64,000 bases of DNA from Cryobacterium tagatosivorans (GTDB taxonomy: Bacteria; Actinomycetota; Actinomycetes; Actinomycetales; Microbacteriaceae): the NCBI RefSeq assembly GCF_004402215.1, contig NZ_SOEZ01000063.1, forward strand, positions 1 through 64,000, read 5' to 3'. The position numbers and the translations under genes were made by a program. The notes under the pieces are model-generated. The model was not told where the DNA came from, made no database searches, and saw only the letters and a program-made list of their open reading frames with translations. Positions within the stretch are counted from its first letter, which is position 1. Each line of letters starts with the position of its first letter. Of the stretch, positions 28,903 to 38,499 are shown piece by piece.

Positions 28903-29556
28903 ATGGAGGGTTCCATCGAGTCGCGCGTCAGCCACGAGGTTGATAACTGGCTGCGTTGGGTTCCCCGCTGGCGCCCCGGCACGCACCGCGGCCGGGCCAG
29001 GCTCTGCCGCCAGTGTTTCGGCTCGCCGGTCATCGCGGCCGCCGGCCTGGCCACGGATGTTCCGCACGCCGTGCAGCACGCGCTCTCGATGCGCATGAAA
29101 CTCGTCATCGACGCGTCGGTGGACGAGTACACCGACCGGAACCTGCCGCTGCTCAGCCGGGAGATCCACATCAACGAGGCGCGCAAGGCGGCCACGGAGT
29201 ACCGGCCAGCCGACGGGCTCGACCCCGAGTTCAAGGGCCTCGACCTCGACCCGCCGGCGGCCCCGGATGCCCCGTACCTCTTCACCTTCGGCGAACTCGC
29301 CAGCCCGGAGGAGCCCACCGACGTCGCCCCGCCGCCCCCGCCGCTCTCCGCCGAGGAGAAGGCGGCACTCCGGGCGGAACTGAGGCTCGCCGACGACTAC
29401 GCGATCCTCGTGGGCAAGCGGGTGTGCGCCGAACTGGAGGAGCACCGCGACCGGATCCACCGAGCGGTGGCGGAGTACGTCGAGCCCCAGGTGAAGGCGC
29501 TGCTGGCCGACCTCGAGAGCGCGCTGGATTCGCCGCTCTGGCCGAGCAGCGGGTAG
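28903..29556 (+). CDS. Conserved actinobacterial protein of unknown function
   Basis: 217 residues, soluble and acidic. It starts MEGSIESRVSHEVDNWLRW; a Cys pair in RLCRQCFGSP is the only obvious motif. Then VIDASVDEYTDRNLPLLSREIH, a Pro-rich linker (PPPPPLSAEE, about 146-155), and a C-terminal helical part. I do not recognise the family. ATG 28903 is preceded by TATCCTCAGTATCC with no ribosome site, consistent with a leaderless transcript. It ends 5 bp before family B repeats in the rpsL upstream region. Confidence 0.65.
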   Translation: MEGSIESRVSHEVDNWLRWVPRWRPGTHRGRARLCRQCFGSPVIAAAGLATDVPHAVQHALSMRMKLVIDASVDEYTDRNLPLLSREIHINEARKAATEYRPADGLDPEFKGLDLDPPAAPDAPYLFTFGELASPEEPTDVAPPPPPLSAEEKAALRAELRLADDYAILVGKRVCAELEEHRDRIHRAVAEYVEPQVKALLADLESALDSPLWPSSG

Positions 29557-29560
29557 CGGG

Positions 29561-29624
29561 ATCTCGACAAGCTCGATCACCGGGGGAGTGGCTCGATCAC
29601 CGGTGGGACGGACTCGATCGACGG
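29561..29624. repeat. Family B repeat cluster upstream of rpsL
   Basis: ATCTCGACAAGCTCGATCAC (29561-29580) followed by two partial units GGCTCGATCACCGG and GACTCGATCGACGG, ending 8 bp before the rpsL -35 box. Same core as the loci in the prepilin peptidase and before fusA, secY and rpoA. Confidence 0.85.
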
Positions 29625-29631
29625 CATCCAT

Positions 29632-29661
29632 TTGACCGGGTGGGCAGGCGCGGGTTAGTAT
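29632..29661 (+). promoter_or_regulatory. Promoter of the str operon (rpsL)
   Basis: TTGACC (29632-29637), 18 bp, then TAGTAT (29656-29661): good matches to the housekeeping consensus. Transcription would begin at about 29668, leaving a leader of about 215 bases. Confidence 0.7.
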
Positions 29662-29884
29662 TTCGGGGTGTGCGCTTTGTCGTGCGGTTGAACTATGCCA
29701 CCGACAAGACCATGCACCCAGGGTTTGCTCTCCGAGCAGCCCCCACGGCATACCCACCTGAATCGCGGAAACACGTTCCGCGCGCGCTGGTGGGTCCAGA
29801 TGAACTCGACTCGCACGGCGACGTGCGGAACGAATGCTAGCCATCAATGAGCTGTCACCGTGCAGTTATATCAAGGAGTAATTA
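29662..29884 (+). other. rpsL mRNA leader
   Basis: About 220 bp between promoter and rpsL, AT-richer than the genes. Short open frames exist but none has both a ribosome site and conserved sequence. It ends in AAGGAG at 29873-29878. No standard autoregulatory hairpin recognised. Confidence 0.5.
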
Positions 29885-30259
29885 GTGCCAACCATTCAGC
29901 AGTTGGTCAGAAAGGGCCGCAGCCCCAAGGTCACCAAGACCAAGGCTCCCGCCCTGAAGGCCAACCCACAGCAGCGCGGCGTTTGCACCCGTGTCTACAC
30001 CACCACGCCGAAGAAGCCGAACTCGGCTCTCCGCAAGGTCGCCCGCGTCAAGCTGTCCAACGGCACCGAGGTCACCGCCTACATTCCCGGCGAGGGCCAC
30101 AACCTGCAGGAGCACTCGATGGTGCTCGTCCGCGGCGGTCGCGTTAAGGACCTCCCGGGTGTTCGTTACAAGATCGTTCGCGGCGCACTGGACACCCAGG
30201 CCGTCAAGAACCGCAAGCAGGCTCGTAGCCGTTACGGCGCCAAGATGGAGAAGAAGTAA
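29885..30259 (+). CDS. rpsL: 30S ribosomal protein uS12
   Basis: 124 residues. Decoding-centre protein. The streptomycin-region sequence [16 protein letters not shown] and [14 protein letters not shown] carry the wild-type lysines (the K43 and K88 equivalents), so no streptomycin resistance change is visible. GTG start with AAGGAG 6 bases before. Its TAA shares a base with the rpsG ATG (TAATG), so S12 and S7 are coupled, as in the str operon of other bacteria. Confidence 0.97.
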   Translation: MPTIQQLVRKGRSPKVTKTKAPALKANPQQRGVCTRVYTTTPKKPNSALRKVARVKLSNGTEVTAYIPGEGHNLQEHSMVLVRGGRVKDLPGVRYKIVRGALDTQAVKNRKQARSRYGAKMEKK

Positions 30260-30729
30260 TGCCTCGTAAAGGCCCAGCGCCCAAGCGTCCCGTTATCGCT
30301 GACCCGGTTTACGGTGCTCCCATCGTCAGCCAGCTCGTCAACAAGATCCTCCTGGACGGCAAGAAGGGCCTCGCCGAGCGCATCGTTTACGACGCACTCG
30401 AAGGGGTCACCGCCAAGAACAACGCGGATGCCGTTGTCACGCTGAAGAAGGCACTCGACAACGTTCGCCCGACCCTCGAGGTGCGTTCGCGCCGCGTCGG
30501 TGGTTCCACCTACCAGGTGCCGGTCGAAGTCAAGCCGCACCGCGCCAACACCCTGGCCCTCCGCTGGTTGACCAGCTACGCCAAGGCTCGTCGCGAGAAG
30601 ACGATGACCGAGCGTCTCACCAACGAGATTCTCGACGCATCCAACGGCCTCGGTGCCGCTGTGAAGCGTCGCGAAGACACTCACAAGATGGCTGAGGCGA
30701 ACAAGGCCTTCGCACACTACCGCTGGTAG
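30259..30729 (+). CDS. rpsG: 30S ribosomal protein uS7
   Basis: 156 residues, standard length. Primary assembly protein that nucleates the 30S head. Recognised by [34 protein letters not shown], and [19 protein letters not shown] overlaps the rpsL stop. Separated from fusA by 99 bp holding a family B palindrome. Confidence 0.97.
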   Translation: MPRKGPAPKRPVIADPVYGAPIVSQLVNKILLDGKKGLAERIVYDALEGVTAKNNADAVVTLKKALDNVRPTLEVRSRRVGGSTYQVPVEVKPHRANTLALRWLTSYAKARREKTMTERLTNEILDASNGLGAAVKRREDTHKMAEANKAFAHYRW

Positions 30730-30736
30730 TCGTTTC

Positions 30737-30786
30737 GATGGTCGAGCTTGTCGAGGTCACAGATCTCGACAAGCTCGATCACCATG
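30737..30786. repeat. Family B palindrome between rpsG and fusA
   Basis: GATGGTCGAGCTTGTCGAG (30737-30755) pairs with CTCGACAAGCTCGATCACCA (30765-30784) with a 2-base bulge, giving a stem of about 18 bp. It begins 8 bp after the rpsG stop inside the str operon and may stabilise or partly end the rpsL-rpsG message. Confidence 0.85.
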
Positions 30787-30828
30787 CTTGTTTAGCCCCA
30801 CAAAACCACAGACTTCCGGAGGACTCCC

Positions 30829-32943
30829 GTGGCACTTGACGTGCTGACTGACCTGAGCAAGGTCCGCAATATTGGCATCATGGCGCACATTGATGCCGGC
30901 AAGACCACCACGACTGAGCGCATTCTGTTCTACACGGGTGTCAACCACAAGATCGGCGAGACCCACGACGGCGCCTCGACGATGGACTGGATGGCGCAGG
31001 AGCAGGAGCGCGGCATCACGATCACGTCCGCCGCGACGACGTGTTTCTGGGACAACAACCAGATCAACATCATCGACACCCCCGGCCACGTGGACTTCAC
31101 CGTCGAGGTGGAGCGTTCGCTCCGCGTCCTCGACGGCGCTGTCGCGGTGTTCGACGGCAAGGAGGGCGTTGAGCCCCAGTCCGAGACCGTCTGGCGCCAG
31201 GCCGACAAGTACGACGTGCCCCGCATTTGCTTCGTCAACAAGATGGACAAGCTCGGCGCCGACTTCTACTTCACGGTCGACACGATCATCAAGCGCCTCG
31301 GCGCCAAGCCGCTGGTCATCCAGCTGCCCATTGGTGAAGAGTCGAACTTCGAGGGCGTTGTCGACCTCGTTCAGATGCGCGCGCTGACCTGGCGCGGCGA
31401 CTCCAAGGGTGACGTCGAGATGGGCGCCAAGTACGCCATCGAAGAGATCCCCGCCGACCTCGTCGAGAAGGCGGCCGAGTACCGCAAGCTTCTCCTCGAG
31501 ACCGTCGCCGAGACCGACGACGAGCTCATGGAGCGTTACTTCGCCGGCGAAGAGCTGACCGTCGCCGAGATCAAGGGCGCCATCCGCAAGCTCACCGTCA
31601 ACAGCGAGATCTACCCGGTCCTCTGTGGTTCAGCGTTCAAGAACCGCGGCGTCCAGCCGATGCTCGACGCTGTCATCGACTACCTCCCCACCCCGCTCGA
31701 CGTGCCCGCCATTGAGGCGCACGACCCGCGTGACGAGGAGAAGGTCATCATGCGTCACCCGGATGCCGACGAGCCGTTCACCGCTCTCGCCTTCAAGGTT
31801 GCCGTGCACCCGTTCTTCGGTCGCCTGACCTACGTTCGCGTGTACTCCGGCCGTCTCGACTCCGGAGCCCAGGTCATCAACTCGACCAAGGGCAAGAAGG
31901 AGCGCATCGGCAAGATCTTCCAGATGCACGCCAACAAGGAGAACCCGGTGGCCTTCGTGACCGCCGGTCACATCTACGCGGTCATCGGCCTCAAGGACAC
32001 GACCACGGGTGACACCCTGTGCGACCCGAACGCGCAGGTCGTGCTCGAGTCGATGACGTTCCCGGAGCCGGTCATCGAGGTTGCCATCGAGCCGAAGACC
32101 AAGCAGGACCAGGAAAAGCTGGGTCTCGCGATCCAGAAGCTGGCCGAAGAAGACCCCACCTTCCGCACCGAGCAGAACCAGGAAACTGGCCAGACGGTCA
32201 TCAAGGGAATGGGTGAACTTCACCTCGACATCCTCGTCGACCGCATGAAGCGTGAATTCAACGTTGAGGCGAACGTCGGCAAGCCGCAGGTTGCTTACCG
32301 CGAGACCATCCGCAAGGTGGTTGAGCGTCACGACTACACGCACAAGAAGCAGACCGGTGGATCCGGCCAGTTCGCGAAGATCCAGATCGCGCTCGAGCCG
32401 CTTGAAATCACTGTCGACAAGACGTACGAGTTCGTGAACAAGGTCACCGGTGGCCGTATCCCGCGCGAGTACATCCCCTCGGTTGACGCTGGTATCCAGG
32501 ACGCGCTGCACGTTGGCGTCCTGGCCGGCTACCCGATGGTGGGCGTCAAGGCGAGCCTGCTCGACGGTGCCGCGCACGACGTCGACTCCTCGGAGATGGC
32601 GTTCAAGATCGCCGGATCGATGGGCTTCAAGGAAGCCGTTCGCAAGGCGAACCCCGTTCTTCTCGAGCCGTTGATGGCCGTCGAGGTGCGCACCCCTGAG
32701 GAATACATGGGTGACGTCATCGGAGACCTCAACTCCCGTCGTGGGCAGATCCAGACCATGGAGGACGCGCAGGGCGTGAAGGTAATTCGCGCCCACGTTC
32801 CCCTCTCGGAGATGTTCGGATACATCGGTGACCTGAGGTCGAAGACCTCCGGCCGTGCCGTGTACTCGATGACTTTCGAGAGCTATGCGGAGGTCCCGAA
32901 GGCAGTCGCCGACGAGATCATCCAGAAGAACAAGGGCGAATAG
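30829..32943 (+). CDS. fusA: Elongation factor G
   Basis: 704 residues. GTPase that drives translocation. G1 [11 protein letters not shown] at about 21, G2 region with RGITITSA, G3 [10 protein letters not shown]4 NKMDKLG. Domain IV has [11 protein letters not shown] and [16 protein letters not shown], and the C-terminal domain [17 protein letters not shown] start with CGGAGGAC 7 bases upstream. tuf follows after 137 bp, a wider gap than inside the other ribosomal clusters. Confidence 0.98.
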   Translation: MALDVLTDLSKVRNIGIMAHIDAGKTTTTERILFYTGVNHKIGETHDGASTMDWMAQEQERGITITSAATTCFWDNNQINIIDTPGHVDFTVEVERSLRVLDGAVAVFDGKEGVEPQSETVWRQADKYDVPRICFVNKMDKLGADFYFTVDTIIKRLGAKPLVIQLPIGEESNFEGVVDLVQMRALTWRGDSKGDVEMGAKYAIEEIPADLVEKAAEYRKLLLETVAETDDELMERYFAGEELTVAEIKGAIRKLTVNSEIYPVLCGSAFKNRGVQPMLDAVIDYLPTPLDVPAIEAHDPRDEEKVIMRHPDADEPFTALAFKVAVHPFFGRLTYVRVYSGRLDSGAQVINSTKGKKERIGKIFQMHANKENPVAFVTAGHIYAVIGLKDTTTGDTLCDPNAQVVLESMTFPEPVIEVAIEPKTKQDQEKLGLAIQKLAEEDPTFRTEQNQETGQTVIKGMGELHLDILVDRMKREFNVEANVGKPQVAYRETIRKVVERHDYTHKKQTGGSGQFAKIQIALEPLEITVDKTYEFVNKVTGGRIPREYIPSVDAGIQDALHVGVLAGYPMVGVKASLLDGAAHDVDSSEMAFKIAGSMGFKEAVRKANPVLLEPLMAVEVRTPEEYMGDVIGDLNSRRGQIQTMEDAQGVKVIRAHVPLSEMFGYIGDLRSKTSGRAVYSMTFESYAEVPKAVADEIIQKNKGE

Positions 32944-33080
32944 CCCAACCCCTGGCCTTCGGGCCGAATCGCTTAGGCCGCCTGGCCCAAGTAACATAAG
33001 TAGACACATCTCCAGCAGAGTCACCGGTCGCCGTGAAAAGCGGCCGGTGGACTGCACGAGGATCCTGAGGAGGACCTACA
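32944..33080 (+). other. fusA-tuf spacer
   Basis: 137 bp with no gene. Contains a small GGCC-TTCG-GGCC hairpin (about 32954-32965) and an AT-rich stretch TAACATAAGTAGACA at 32992-33006 that may hold a tuf promoter -10, though no convincing -35 stands 17 bp before it. Ends with GAGGAGGA, the tuf ribosome site. Confidence 0.4.
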
Positions 33081-34274
33081 GTGGCCAAGGCCAAGTTCGA
33101 GCGGACCAAGCCGCACGTAAACATCGGAACGATCGGTCACGTTGACCACGGAAAGACCACGCTGACTGCAGCGATCTCAAAGGTCCTTGCCGACACGTAT
33201 CCGTCCAAGACCAACGTTCAGCGCGACTTCGCGTCGATCGACTCCGCTCCCGAAGAGCGCCAGCGCGGCATCACGATCAACATCTCGCATGTTGAGTACG
33301 AGACCGAGAAGCGTCACTACGCACACGTTGACGCCCCGGGCCACGCTGACTACATCAAGAACATGATCACCGGTGCCGCTCAGATGGACGGCGCGATCCT
33401 CGTGGTTGCCGCTACTGACGGCCCGATGGCTCAGACCCGTGAGCACGTTCTTCTCGCCAAGCAGGTCGGCGTGCCGTCCCTGATGGTCGCGCTGAACAAG
33501 TCCGACATGGTTGACGACGAAGAGATCCTTGAGCTCGTTGAGCTCGAGGTTCGCGAGTTGCTTTCCGCCCAGGGCTTCGACGGGGACAACGCTCCCGTCG
33601 TGCGCGTTTCCGCACTCAAGGCGCTCGAGGGCGACCCCAAGTGGACCGCGAACATCCTTGAGCTCATGAAGGCTGTCGACGACTTCATCCCGGACCCCGT
33701 CCGCGACAAGGACAAGCCGTTCCTCATGCCCGTCGAGGACGTCTTCACGATCACCGGTCGTGGAACCGTCGTCACCGGCCGCGCCGAGCGTGGAACCCTC
33801 AAGATCAACTCCGAGGTCGAGATCGTCGGCATCCGCCCGACGCAGAAGACCACGGTCACTGGTATCGAGATGTTCCACAAGCAGCTCGACGAGGCCTGGG
33901 CCGGCGAGAACTGTGGTCTTCTTCTTCGTGGCACCAAGCGCGAAGACGTCGAGCGCGGCCAGGTCGTCGTCAAGCCCGGTTCGGTTACGCCGCACACCGA
34001 GTTCGAGGGCACCGCCTACATCCTGTCAAAGGATGAGGGTGGCCGTCACAACCCGTTCTACGCGAACTACCGCCCGCAGTTCTACTTCCGCACCACGGAC
34101 GTCACCGGCGTCATCACGCTGCCCGAGGGCACCGAGATGGTCATGCCCGGCGACACCACCGACATGACGGTCACGCTGATTCAGCCGATCGCCATGGAAG
34201 AGGGCCTCGGCTTTGCTATCCGCGAAGGTGGCCGCACCGTCGGCGCCGGAACGGTCACCAAGGTACTCAAGTAA
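33081..34274 (+). CDS. tuf: Elongation factor Tu
   Basis: 397 residues. GTPase that carries aminoacyl-tRNA to the ribosome. G1 [10 protein letters not shown] at about 19-28, G2 RGITIN, G3 [10 protein letters not shown]4 NKSDMVDD, and domain II/III blocks [12 protein letters not shown] and [23 protein letters not shown] start with AGGAGGA at the usual distance. A strong terminator follows 39 bp after the stop, ending the str operon. Confidence 0.98.
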   Translation: MAKAKFERTKPHVNIGTIGHVDHGKTTLTAAISKVLADTYPSKTNVQRDFASIDSAPEERQRGITINISHVEYETEKRHYAHVDAPGHADYIKNMITGAAQMDGAILVVAATDGPMAQTREHVLLAKQVGVPSLMVALNKSDMVDDEEILELVELEVRELLSAQGFDGDNAPVVRVSALKALEGDPKWTANILELMKAVDDFIPDPVRDKDKPFLMPVEDVFTITGRGTVVTGRAERGTLKINSEVEIVGIRPTQKTTVTGIEMFHKQLDEAWAGENCGLLLRGTKREDVERGQVVVKPGSVTPHTEFEGTAYILSKDEGGRHNPFYANYRPQFYFRTTDVTGVITLPEGTEMVMPGDTTDMTVTLIQPIAMEEGLGFAIREGGRTVGAGTVTKVLK

Positions 34275-34313
34275 CACCCTTCTGCCGGCTCGCATGTTGA
34301 GCTAGTCGATCCG

Positions 34314-34347
34314 AAAGGGGTCGGGCCTTCGGGCCCGGCCCCTTTTT
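34314..34347 (+). terminator. Rho-independent terminator after tuf
   Basis: AAAGGGGTCGGGCC-TTCG-GGCCCGGCCCCTTT forms a 14-bp stem with one G-T wobble, and the 3' arm runs into TTTTT. The best classical terminator in the window. Confidence 0.92.
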
Positions 34348-34441
34348 GCGTGCTCGGCGCCCGGGCATTGCAAAGGTCGCCGCGTCGTTCTAGCTTTGAC
34401 GGGATGGGCCGCGCCGGGCGGCCGACAGCGGAGGAGCGATC

Positions 34442-34651
34442 GTGGGACTCGAGGACATCACCAGGAAGGCCCAGGAATTCCTGGACGACAGCAAGGTCAA
34501 GGAAGCGCTGAACAGCCAGCAGGCCGAGGACATCAGCGACAAGGTGCTCGGCGGCACGGCGGATGCCGTCAAGAAGGTCACCGGCGGCAAGTTCGACGAG
34601 CAGATCGAGGGCGCCCGCGACGAGGCCGACAAGAAGGTCGGCAACGACTAG
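34442..34651 (+). CDS. Rv0909/MT0933-like antitoxin-family small protein
   Basis: 69 residues, charged and helical. The pattern of an N-terminal amphipathic helix (EDITRKAQEFLDDSKVKEAL), then ADAVKKVTGGKFDEQIEGAR and DEADKKVGND, fits the PF14013/MT0933-like family, sometimes called the Rv0909 antitoxin group. No toxin partner of the usual Rv0910 type (SRPBCC) lies next to it, so toxin-antitoxin function is doubtful; a general stress or DNA-associated role is equally possible. GTG start at 34442 with GGAGGAG 6-7 bases upstream. Confidence 0.7.
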   Translation: MGLEDITRKAQEFLDDSKVKEALNSQQAEDISDKVLGGTADAVKKVTGGKFDEQIEGARDEADKKVGND

Positions 34652-34744
34652 AGCCGCCCGGCCGGTCACGGCCCCCTTTCGCCGGCGTTTCGCTTTCGGC
34701 ACCCGGGCCGCTGCGAAGCGTCGCACAGTCGGCAGCCGGGCCGC

Positions 34745-34806
34745 GCGCGGGTACTGCGTCGCTGCGCGGGCGTTGCGCCGCCCGCGCAACGGCGTAGCAC
34801 CCGCGC
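34745..34806. repeat. Palindrome family C, copy 1
   Basis: Left arm GCGCGGGTACTGCGTCGCTG... (34745-34772) and right arm (34779-34806) pair over 28 bp with four mismatched or wobble positions and a 6-base loop. The arms match those of the hairpin at 36003-36062, on the other side of the AbiEi-type gene. Confidence 0.75.
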
Positions 34807-34910
34807 AACTCGGGCGGACGGGCGTCCTCCCCAGTGGCCGCGCCTGGGGGCTCCTCCACCCGATTTGTGCCGCGCCCGCCCGCCCGGCAGCCGTCGAACA
34901 GACTGAGCGG

Positions 34911-35046
34911 ATGCTGGAGCCGAATGACCTGGAGCCGAATGACCTGGAGCCGAATGACCTGGCGCCGAACAACCCGGGGCGGAATGAGCCGAAGACGAAT
35001 GACACGGAGCCGAATGACACGCAGCCGACTGACACGGAGCCGAATG
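34911..35046. repeat. 15-bp tandem repeat (minisatellite) encoding LEPND units
   Basis: The unit CTGGAGCCGAATGAC is repeated exactly at first, then with drift (CTGGCGCCGAACAAC, ACGGAGCCGAATGAC, ACGCAGCCGACTGAC), about nine units in all. The frame is kept because the unit is a multiple of three. Confidence 0.85.
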
Positions 35047-36011
35047 ACGCAGGCGCCCTCACCGACGGCCTCGTACTCGCCTCCGACCTGAGCGGTGCCT
35101 TCGGCGCAGACCTTCGTCTGCGCCGGCTTGCCCAAAGCGGCCACCTGCATCGGTTCTACCGCGGGCAGTATGTCGTTGCCGCTCGCTGGCGGGAGTTCAC
35201 ACGGGACCAGAAGTACGAGCTTCGGGTGCGCGGTGCCGCGCTGGCCCGCGGGGGCTCCCTCCCGGTATCCCATCAATCCGCCGCGGTGCTCTGGGGGCTG
35301 CCGATTCTTGTGCCGTGGCCGCGGGAGGTTCACTTCCTGATCGAACGCGCGGCGGGCGGCCGGTCCGACCCGGGGATCCGCAAGCACGCAGTGGGCATCC
35401 ACGCGGCAGACCTGACCGAACGCGATGGGGTGCTCCTGACGACAGTCGCGCGAACGGTCGTCGATCTCGCGGCCACGATGGATCTGAAGTCGGCGGTCGC
35501 GGCGGTCGATCGTGCGCTGGCAGTCGACCGCTTCGGCCGGGTACTCCCGTTGACGACGAAGGCGGAGCTGCTAGACACCTGGCAGCGGATGCTGCCCTTC
35601 CGCGGGTCGGTGCGGGCGCGGGCGATCATCGAGTTCGGCACCCACCTGTCCGGATCCTCCAGCGAATCGGGGAGCCGCGTCAATATTGCGCTGAGCGGAT
35701 TCCCCGATCCGGAACTCCAGCACCGCTTCCAGGTCGACGGCCGAGACGTGGAAACCGACTTCTTCTGGCGGGACTACGACTCCGTCGGCGAGTGCGACGG
35801 CACGGGCAAGTACTTCGACCCGGTGATGCTCAGGGGACGCACGCCGGCCGAGGCGGTCTATGCGGAGAAACTGCGGGAGGACGGCATCCGGCGGCAGGTC
35901 CGTGGGTTCACGCGCTGGGACACCGCCACCGGGCTGAATCAGTACCGGCTGCGCGCGCGTTTGCTCCAGCTCGGGCTGCCGACGGGACGTTCGCGGCTGA
36001 TTCGCGGGTAG
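34911..36011 (+). CDS. AbiEi-type antitoxin-domain protein with pentapeptide-repeat N-terminus
   Basis: 366 residues. Residues 1-45 are repeats of about LEPND (15-bp units, roughly nine). Then an AbiEi-like winged helix (LRRLAQSGHLHRFYRGQYVV, about 63-82) and the continuing block with PVSHQSAAVLWGLPI and TTVARTVVDLAATMDL, followed by a C-terminal region (VDGRDVETDFFWRDYDSVGE), like the DUF559/restriction-like part of actinobacterial AbiEi relatives. No AbiEii toxin gene is adjacent. The frame is open upstream but ATG 34911 is the last good start before the conserved part; no clear ribosome site. The TAG stop lies in a family C palindrome. Confidence 0.7.
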   Translation: MLEPNDLEPNDLEPNDLAPNNPGRNEPKTNDTEPNDTQPTDTEPNDAGALTDGLVLASDLSGAFGADLRLRRLAQSGHLHRFYRGQYVVAARWREFTRDQKYELRVRGAALARGGSLPVSHQSAAVLWGLPILVPWPREVHFLIERAAGGRSDPGIRKHAVGIHAADLTERDGVLLTTVARTVVDLAATMDLKSAVAAVDRALAVDRFGRVLPLTTKAELLDTWQRMLPFRGSVRARAIIEFGTHLSGSSSESGSRVNIALSGFPDPELQHRFQVDGRDVETDFFWRDYDSVGECDGTGKYFDPVMLRGRTPAEAVYAEKLREDGIRRQVRGFTRWDTATGLNQYRLRARLLQLGLPTGRSRLIRG

Positions 36012-36062
36012 TACGCCGCTGCGCGGCACCTGCGCCACGGGCGCAGCGGCGCACTACCCGCG
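36003..36062. repeat. Palindrome family C, copy 2 (contains the AbiEi-type stop codon)
   Basis: CGCGGGTAGTACGCCGCTGC... (36003-36024) pairs with its complement at 36041-36062 over 22 bp with one wobble, with a 16-base loop. The TAG at 36009-36011 inside the left arm ends the AbiEi-type gene. The fold may also work as a terminator. Confidence 0.85.
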
Positions 36063-36539
36063 CACCGCGAGATTCGGCAGAAACTCGCAGGAATGCACAT
36101 CGGCGCGCGGGTTCCTGCGCCCGCACCCTCGTTGGGCGACTCCCGGGCGGGCATTGGGCGAGAGGGACACGCCGAAAGCGACACGCCCGGGTTGCACAAT
36201 GCCCCAACCCTATGGCAGACTCTTCTAGTTCAACACTTTCGGCCCGCGCACTGCGCAGTGGCTGGGATCACTGCCAGGCAGTGCATAACCGCTCCTCACG
36301 GGAGTCCAGGTTAGGCCGCGGGTAGCAGAGCACAGCTTAAATCAACTCTCCAAAAGATGTGGGTAAAACCATGTCCGCCCTCCGGTCCGCCGGAGCGTGG
36401 GGGTTGGCCTTGGCGAATACCGACAATTCGGTGTGAGCTGAAATTGACAGAAGAACAGTGGTGCTTCAGCAGTAGTGCTACTACGGCGTCCAATGCAGCC
36501 TTCGGGATGTAAGAAGCCTTGACAGAGAGAGAGTTCGAC
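36063..36539 (+). other. S10 operon upstream region and leader
   Basis: About 480 bp before rpsJ without a gene I can support; short open frames in it lack ribosome sites and conservation. A promoter candidate is at 36192-36221, giving a leader of about 310 bases. The AG-rich tract GAGAGAGAG at 36525-36532 serves as the rpsJ ribosome site. I saw no S10-leader hairpin like the L4-binding one of E. coli. Confidence 0.45.
36192..36221 (+). promoter_or_regulatory. Possible promoter of the S10 operon
   Basis: TTGCAC (36192-36197), 18 bp, CAGACT (36216-36221). The -35 is good; the -10 lacks the first T. It is the best candidate upstream of rpsJ. Confidence 0.4.
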
Positions 36540-36848
36540 ATGGCGGGACAGAAAATCCGCATTCGGCTTAAGTCGTATGACCACGAGGTCATCGACACCT
36601 CGGCGCGCAAGATCGTCGACACAGTCACCCGTGCGGGTGCCACCGTCGTCGGCCCCGTGCCGCTTCCGACCGAGAAGAACGTGGTGTGTGTCATCCGTTC
36701 CCCTCACAAGTACAAGGACAGCCGGGAGCACTTTGAAATGCGCACCCACAAGCGTCTGATCGACATCATTGACCCGACGCCGAAGGCCGTCGACTCGCTT
36801 ATGCGTCTCGACCTCCCGGCAGACGTCAACATCGAGATCAAGCTGTAG
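36540..36848 (+). CDS. rpsJ: 30S ribosomal protein uS10
   Basis: 102 residues, [20 protein letters not shown] at the start and [20 protein letters not shown] near the end. Head protein of the 30S that also acts with NusB in antitermination. ATG 36540 gives the standard N-terminus; the TTG 21 bases earlier would add a non-conserved heptapeptide. First gene of the S10 cluster; rplC follows after 8 bp. Confidence 0.97.
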   Translation: MAGQKIRIRLKSYDHEVIDTSARKIVDTVTRAGATVVGPVPLPTEKNVVCVIRSPHKYKDSREHFEMRTHKRLIDIIDPTPKAVDSLMRLDLPADVNIEIKL

Positions 36849-36856
36849 GGGCCGGT

Positions 36857-37516
36857 ATGTCTTACTCCGATACCAAGACCACCAAGGGTCTGCTCGGCAA
36901 GAAGCTCGGTATGACCCAGGTGTGGGACGAGAACAACAAGCTCGTACCCGTCACCGTCATCGAGATCTCGCCGAACGTCGTGACCCAGATCCGCAGCAAG
37001 GAGATCGACGGCTACGCCGGCGTTCAGATCGCTGCAGGCGCCATCGACCCGCGCAAGGTGAACAAGCCGGCCGCAGGCCACTTCGACAAGGCCGGCGTCA
37101 CGCCGCGCCGTCACCTCACCGAGCTCCGCACCGCGGATGCCGCTGACTACACCCTGGGCCAGGAACTCACCGTTGACGGTGTCTTCGTTGCCGGCACCAA
37201 GGTCGACGTCATGGGCACCAGCAAGGGCAAGGGCTTCGCCGGTGTCATGAAGCGCCACAACTTCAAGGGTGTTTCCGCTTCGCACGGTTCGCACCGTAAC
37301 CACCGCAAGCCCGGTTCCATCGGTGCTTCCTCGACCCCGAGCCGTGTCTTCAAGGGCATGCGCATGGCCGGTCGGATGGGTGGAGAGCGCGTTACCGTCC
37401 TGAACCTCAAGGTTCACGCGGTTGACGCTGAGAAGGGCCTCCTGCTGGTCAAGGGTGCCGTTCCCGGCGCCAAGGGCCGCCTCGTATTCGTCCGCAACGC
37501 AGTGAAGGGGGCGTAG
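36857..37516 (+). CDS. rplC: 50S ribosomal protein uL3
   Basis: 219 residues. Near the peptidyl transferase centre. [20 protein letters not shown] at the start and the internal [19 protein letters not shown] and [19 protein letters not shown] loop blocks are diagnostic. ATG with GGGGCCGG upstream. The rplD start is 5 bp after its stop. Confidence 0.97.
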   Translation: MSYSDTKTTKGLLGKKLGMTQVWDENNKLVPVTVIEISPNVVTQIRSKEIDGYAGVQIAAGAIDPRKVNKPAAGHFDKAGVTPRRHLTELRTADAADYTLGQELTVDGVFVAGTKVDVMGTSKGKGFAGVMKRHNFKGVSASHGSHRNHRKPGSIGASSTPSRVFKGMRMAGRMGGERVTVLNLKVHAVDAEKGLLLVKGAVPGAKGRLVFVRNAVKGA

Positions 37517-37521
37517 TCACT

Positions 37522-38172
37522 ATGGCTAACTCACTTGACCTCATTGACGCCAAGGGTCAGAAGGCCGGCACCGTTGAGCTGCCCGCCGAGATCTTCGACG
37601 TTCAGACCAACATCCCCCTGATTCACCAGGTCGTTGTCGCGCAGCTCGCTGCCGCACGCCAGGGAACGCACAAGGTGAAGGGCCGCGGAGAAGTTTCCGG
37701 TGCCGGTCGCAAGCCGTTCAAGCAGAAGGGAACCGGTCGCGCTCGTCAGGGCTCGATCCGCGCCCCTCAGATGACCGGTGGTGGCATCGTCCACGGACCG
37801 ACCCCGCGCAGCTACGACCAGCGCACCCCGAAGAAGATGATCGCGGCAGCACTGCGCGGATCGCTTTCCGACCGCGCCCGTGGCGACCGCCTGCACGTGG
37901 TCACCGCGCTGTTCTCGGCCGAGACGCCCAGCACCAAGGGCGCCATCGAGCTGCTCACCAAGATCGCCACCAGCAAGCACGTGCTGGTCGTCCTGGAGCG
38001 CACCGATGAGCTCACGCTTCGCAGCGTGCGCAACGTCCCGACGGTCCACGTTCTTTCGTGGGACCAGCTGAACGCCTACGACGTGCTCGTCAGCGACGAC
38101 ATCGTCTTCACCAAGGGCGCGTTCGACGCGTTCGTGGAGAGCAAGACCAAGAAGGAAGAGGTGTCCGCATAA
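37522..38172 (+). CDS. rplD: 50S ribosomal protein uL4
   Basis: 216 residues. Assembly protein lining the exit tunnel. The extended loop [20 protein letters not shown] and [20 protein letters not shown] is intact. In some bacteria L4 represses its own operon; no matching leader was seen here. The TAA shares a base with the rplW ATG (TAATG). Confidence 0.97.
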   Translation: MANSLDLIDAKGQKAGTVELPAEIFDVQTNIPLIHQVVVAQLAAARQGTHKVKGRGEVSGAGRKPFKQKGTGRARQGSIRAPQMTGGGIVHGPTPRSYDQRTPKKMIAAALRGSLSDRARGDRLHVVTALFSAETPSTKGAIELLTKIATSKHVLVVLERTDELTLRSVRNVPTVHVLSWDQLNAYDVLVSDDIVFTKGAFDAFVESKTKKEEVSA

Positions 38173-38474
38173 TGGCTACCCCCGTAAACAAGGACCCCCG
38201 CGACGTCATCATCGCTCCGGTCGTCTCTGAGAAGAGCTACGGCCTGATCGACGAAGGCAAGTACACCTTCGTTGTTGACCCCCGCTCGAACAAGACCGAG
38301 ATCAAGCTCGCTATCGAGAAGATCTTCAAGGTCGAGGTCGCGTCGATCAACACCCTGAACCGTCAGGGCAAGACTCGCCGCACCAAGTTCGGACTCGGCA
38401 AGCGCAAGGACACCAAGCGTGCCATCGTCACGCTGAAGTCCGGCTCCATCGACATCTTCACGGCCGTCGGCTAA
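38172..38474 (+). CDS. rplW: 50S ribosomal protein uL23
   Basis: 100 residues. Sits at the exit-tunnel rim where trigger factor and SRP dock. [20 protein letters not shown] and the [16 protein letters not shown] block identify it. ATG 38172 overlaps the rplD stop; the longer frame upstream is inside rplD and not real. Confidence 0.96.
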   Translation: MATPVNKDPRDVIIAPVVSEKSYGLIDEGKYTFVVDPRSNKTEIKLAIEKIFKVEVASINTLNRQGKTRRTKFGLGKRKDTKRAIVTLKSGSIDIFTAVG

Positions 38475-38499
38475 GCGGCGCGGACAAGAGGACTAAGAA

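Noticed and set aside
30000-30170. Streptomycin-resistance change in rpsL
   Set aside because: The lysines in TTPKKPNS and [10 protein letters not shown] are intact.
34442-36011. A complete toxin-antitoxin pair made of the Rv0909-like and AbiEi-type genes
   Set aside because: Both are antitoxin-type families, 259 bp apart with a palindrome between them, and no toxin domain is seen in either.
36063-36539. Small open frames upstream of rpsJ as hidden genes
   Set aside because: No ribosome site, no conserved motif, and composition typical of a leader.
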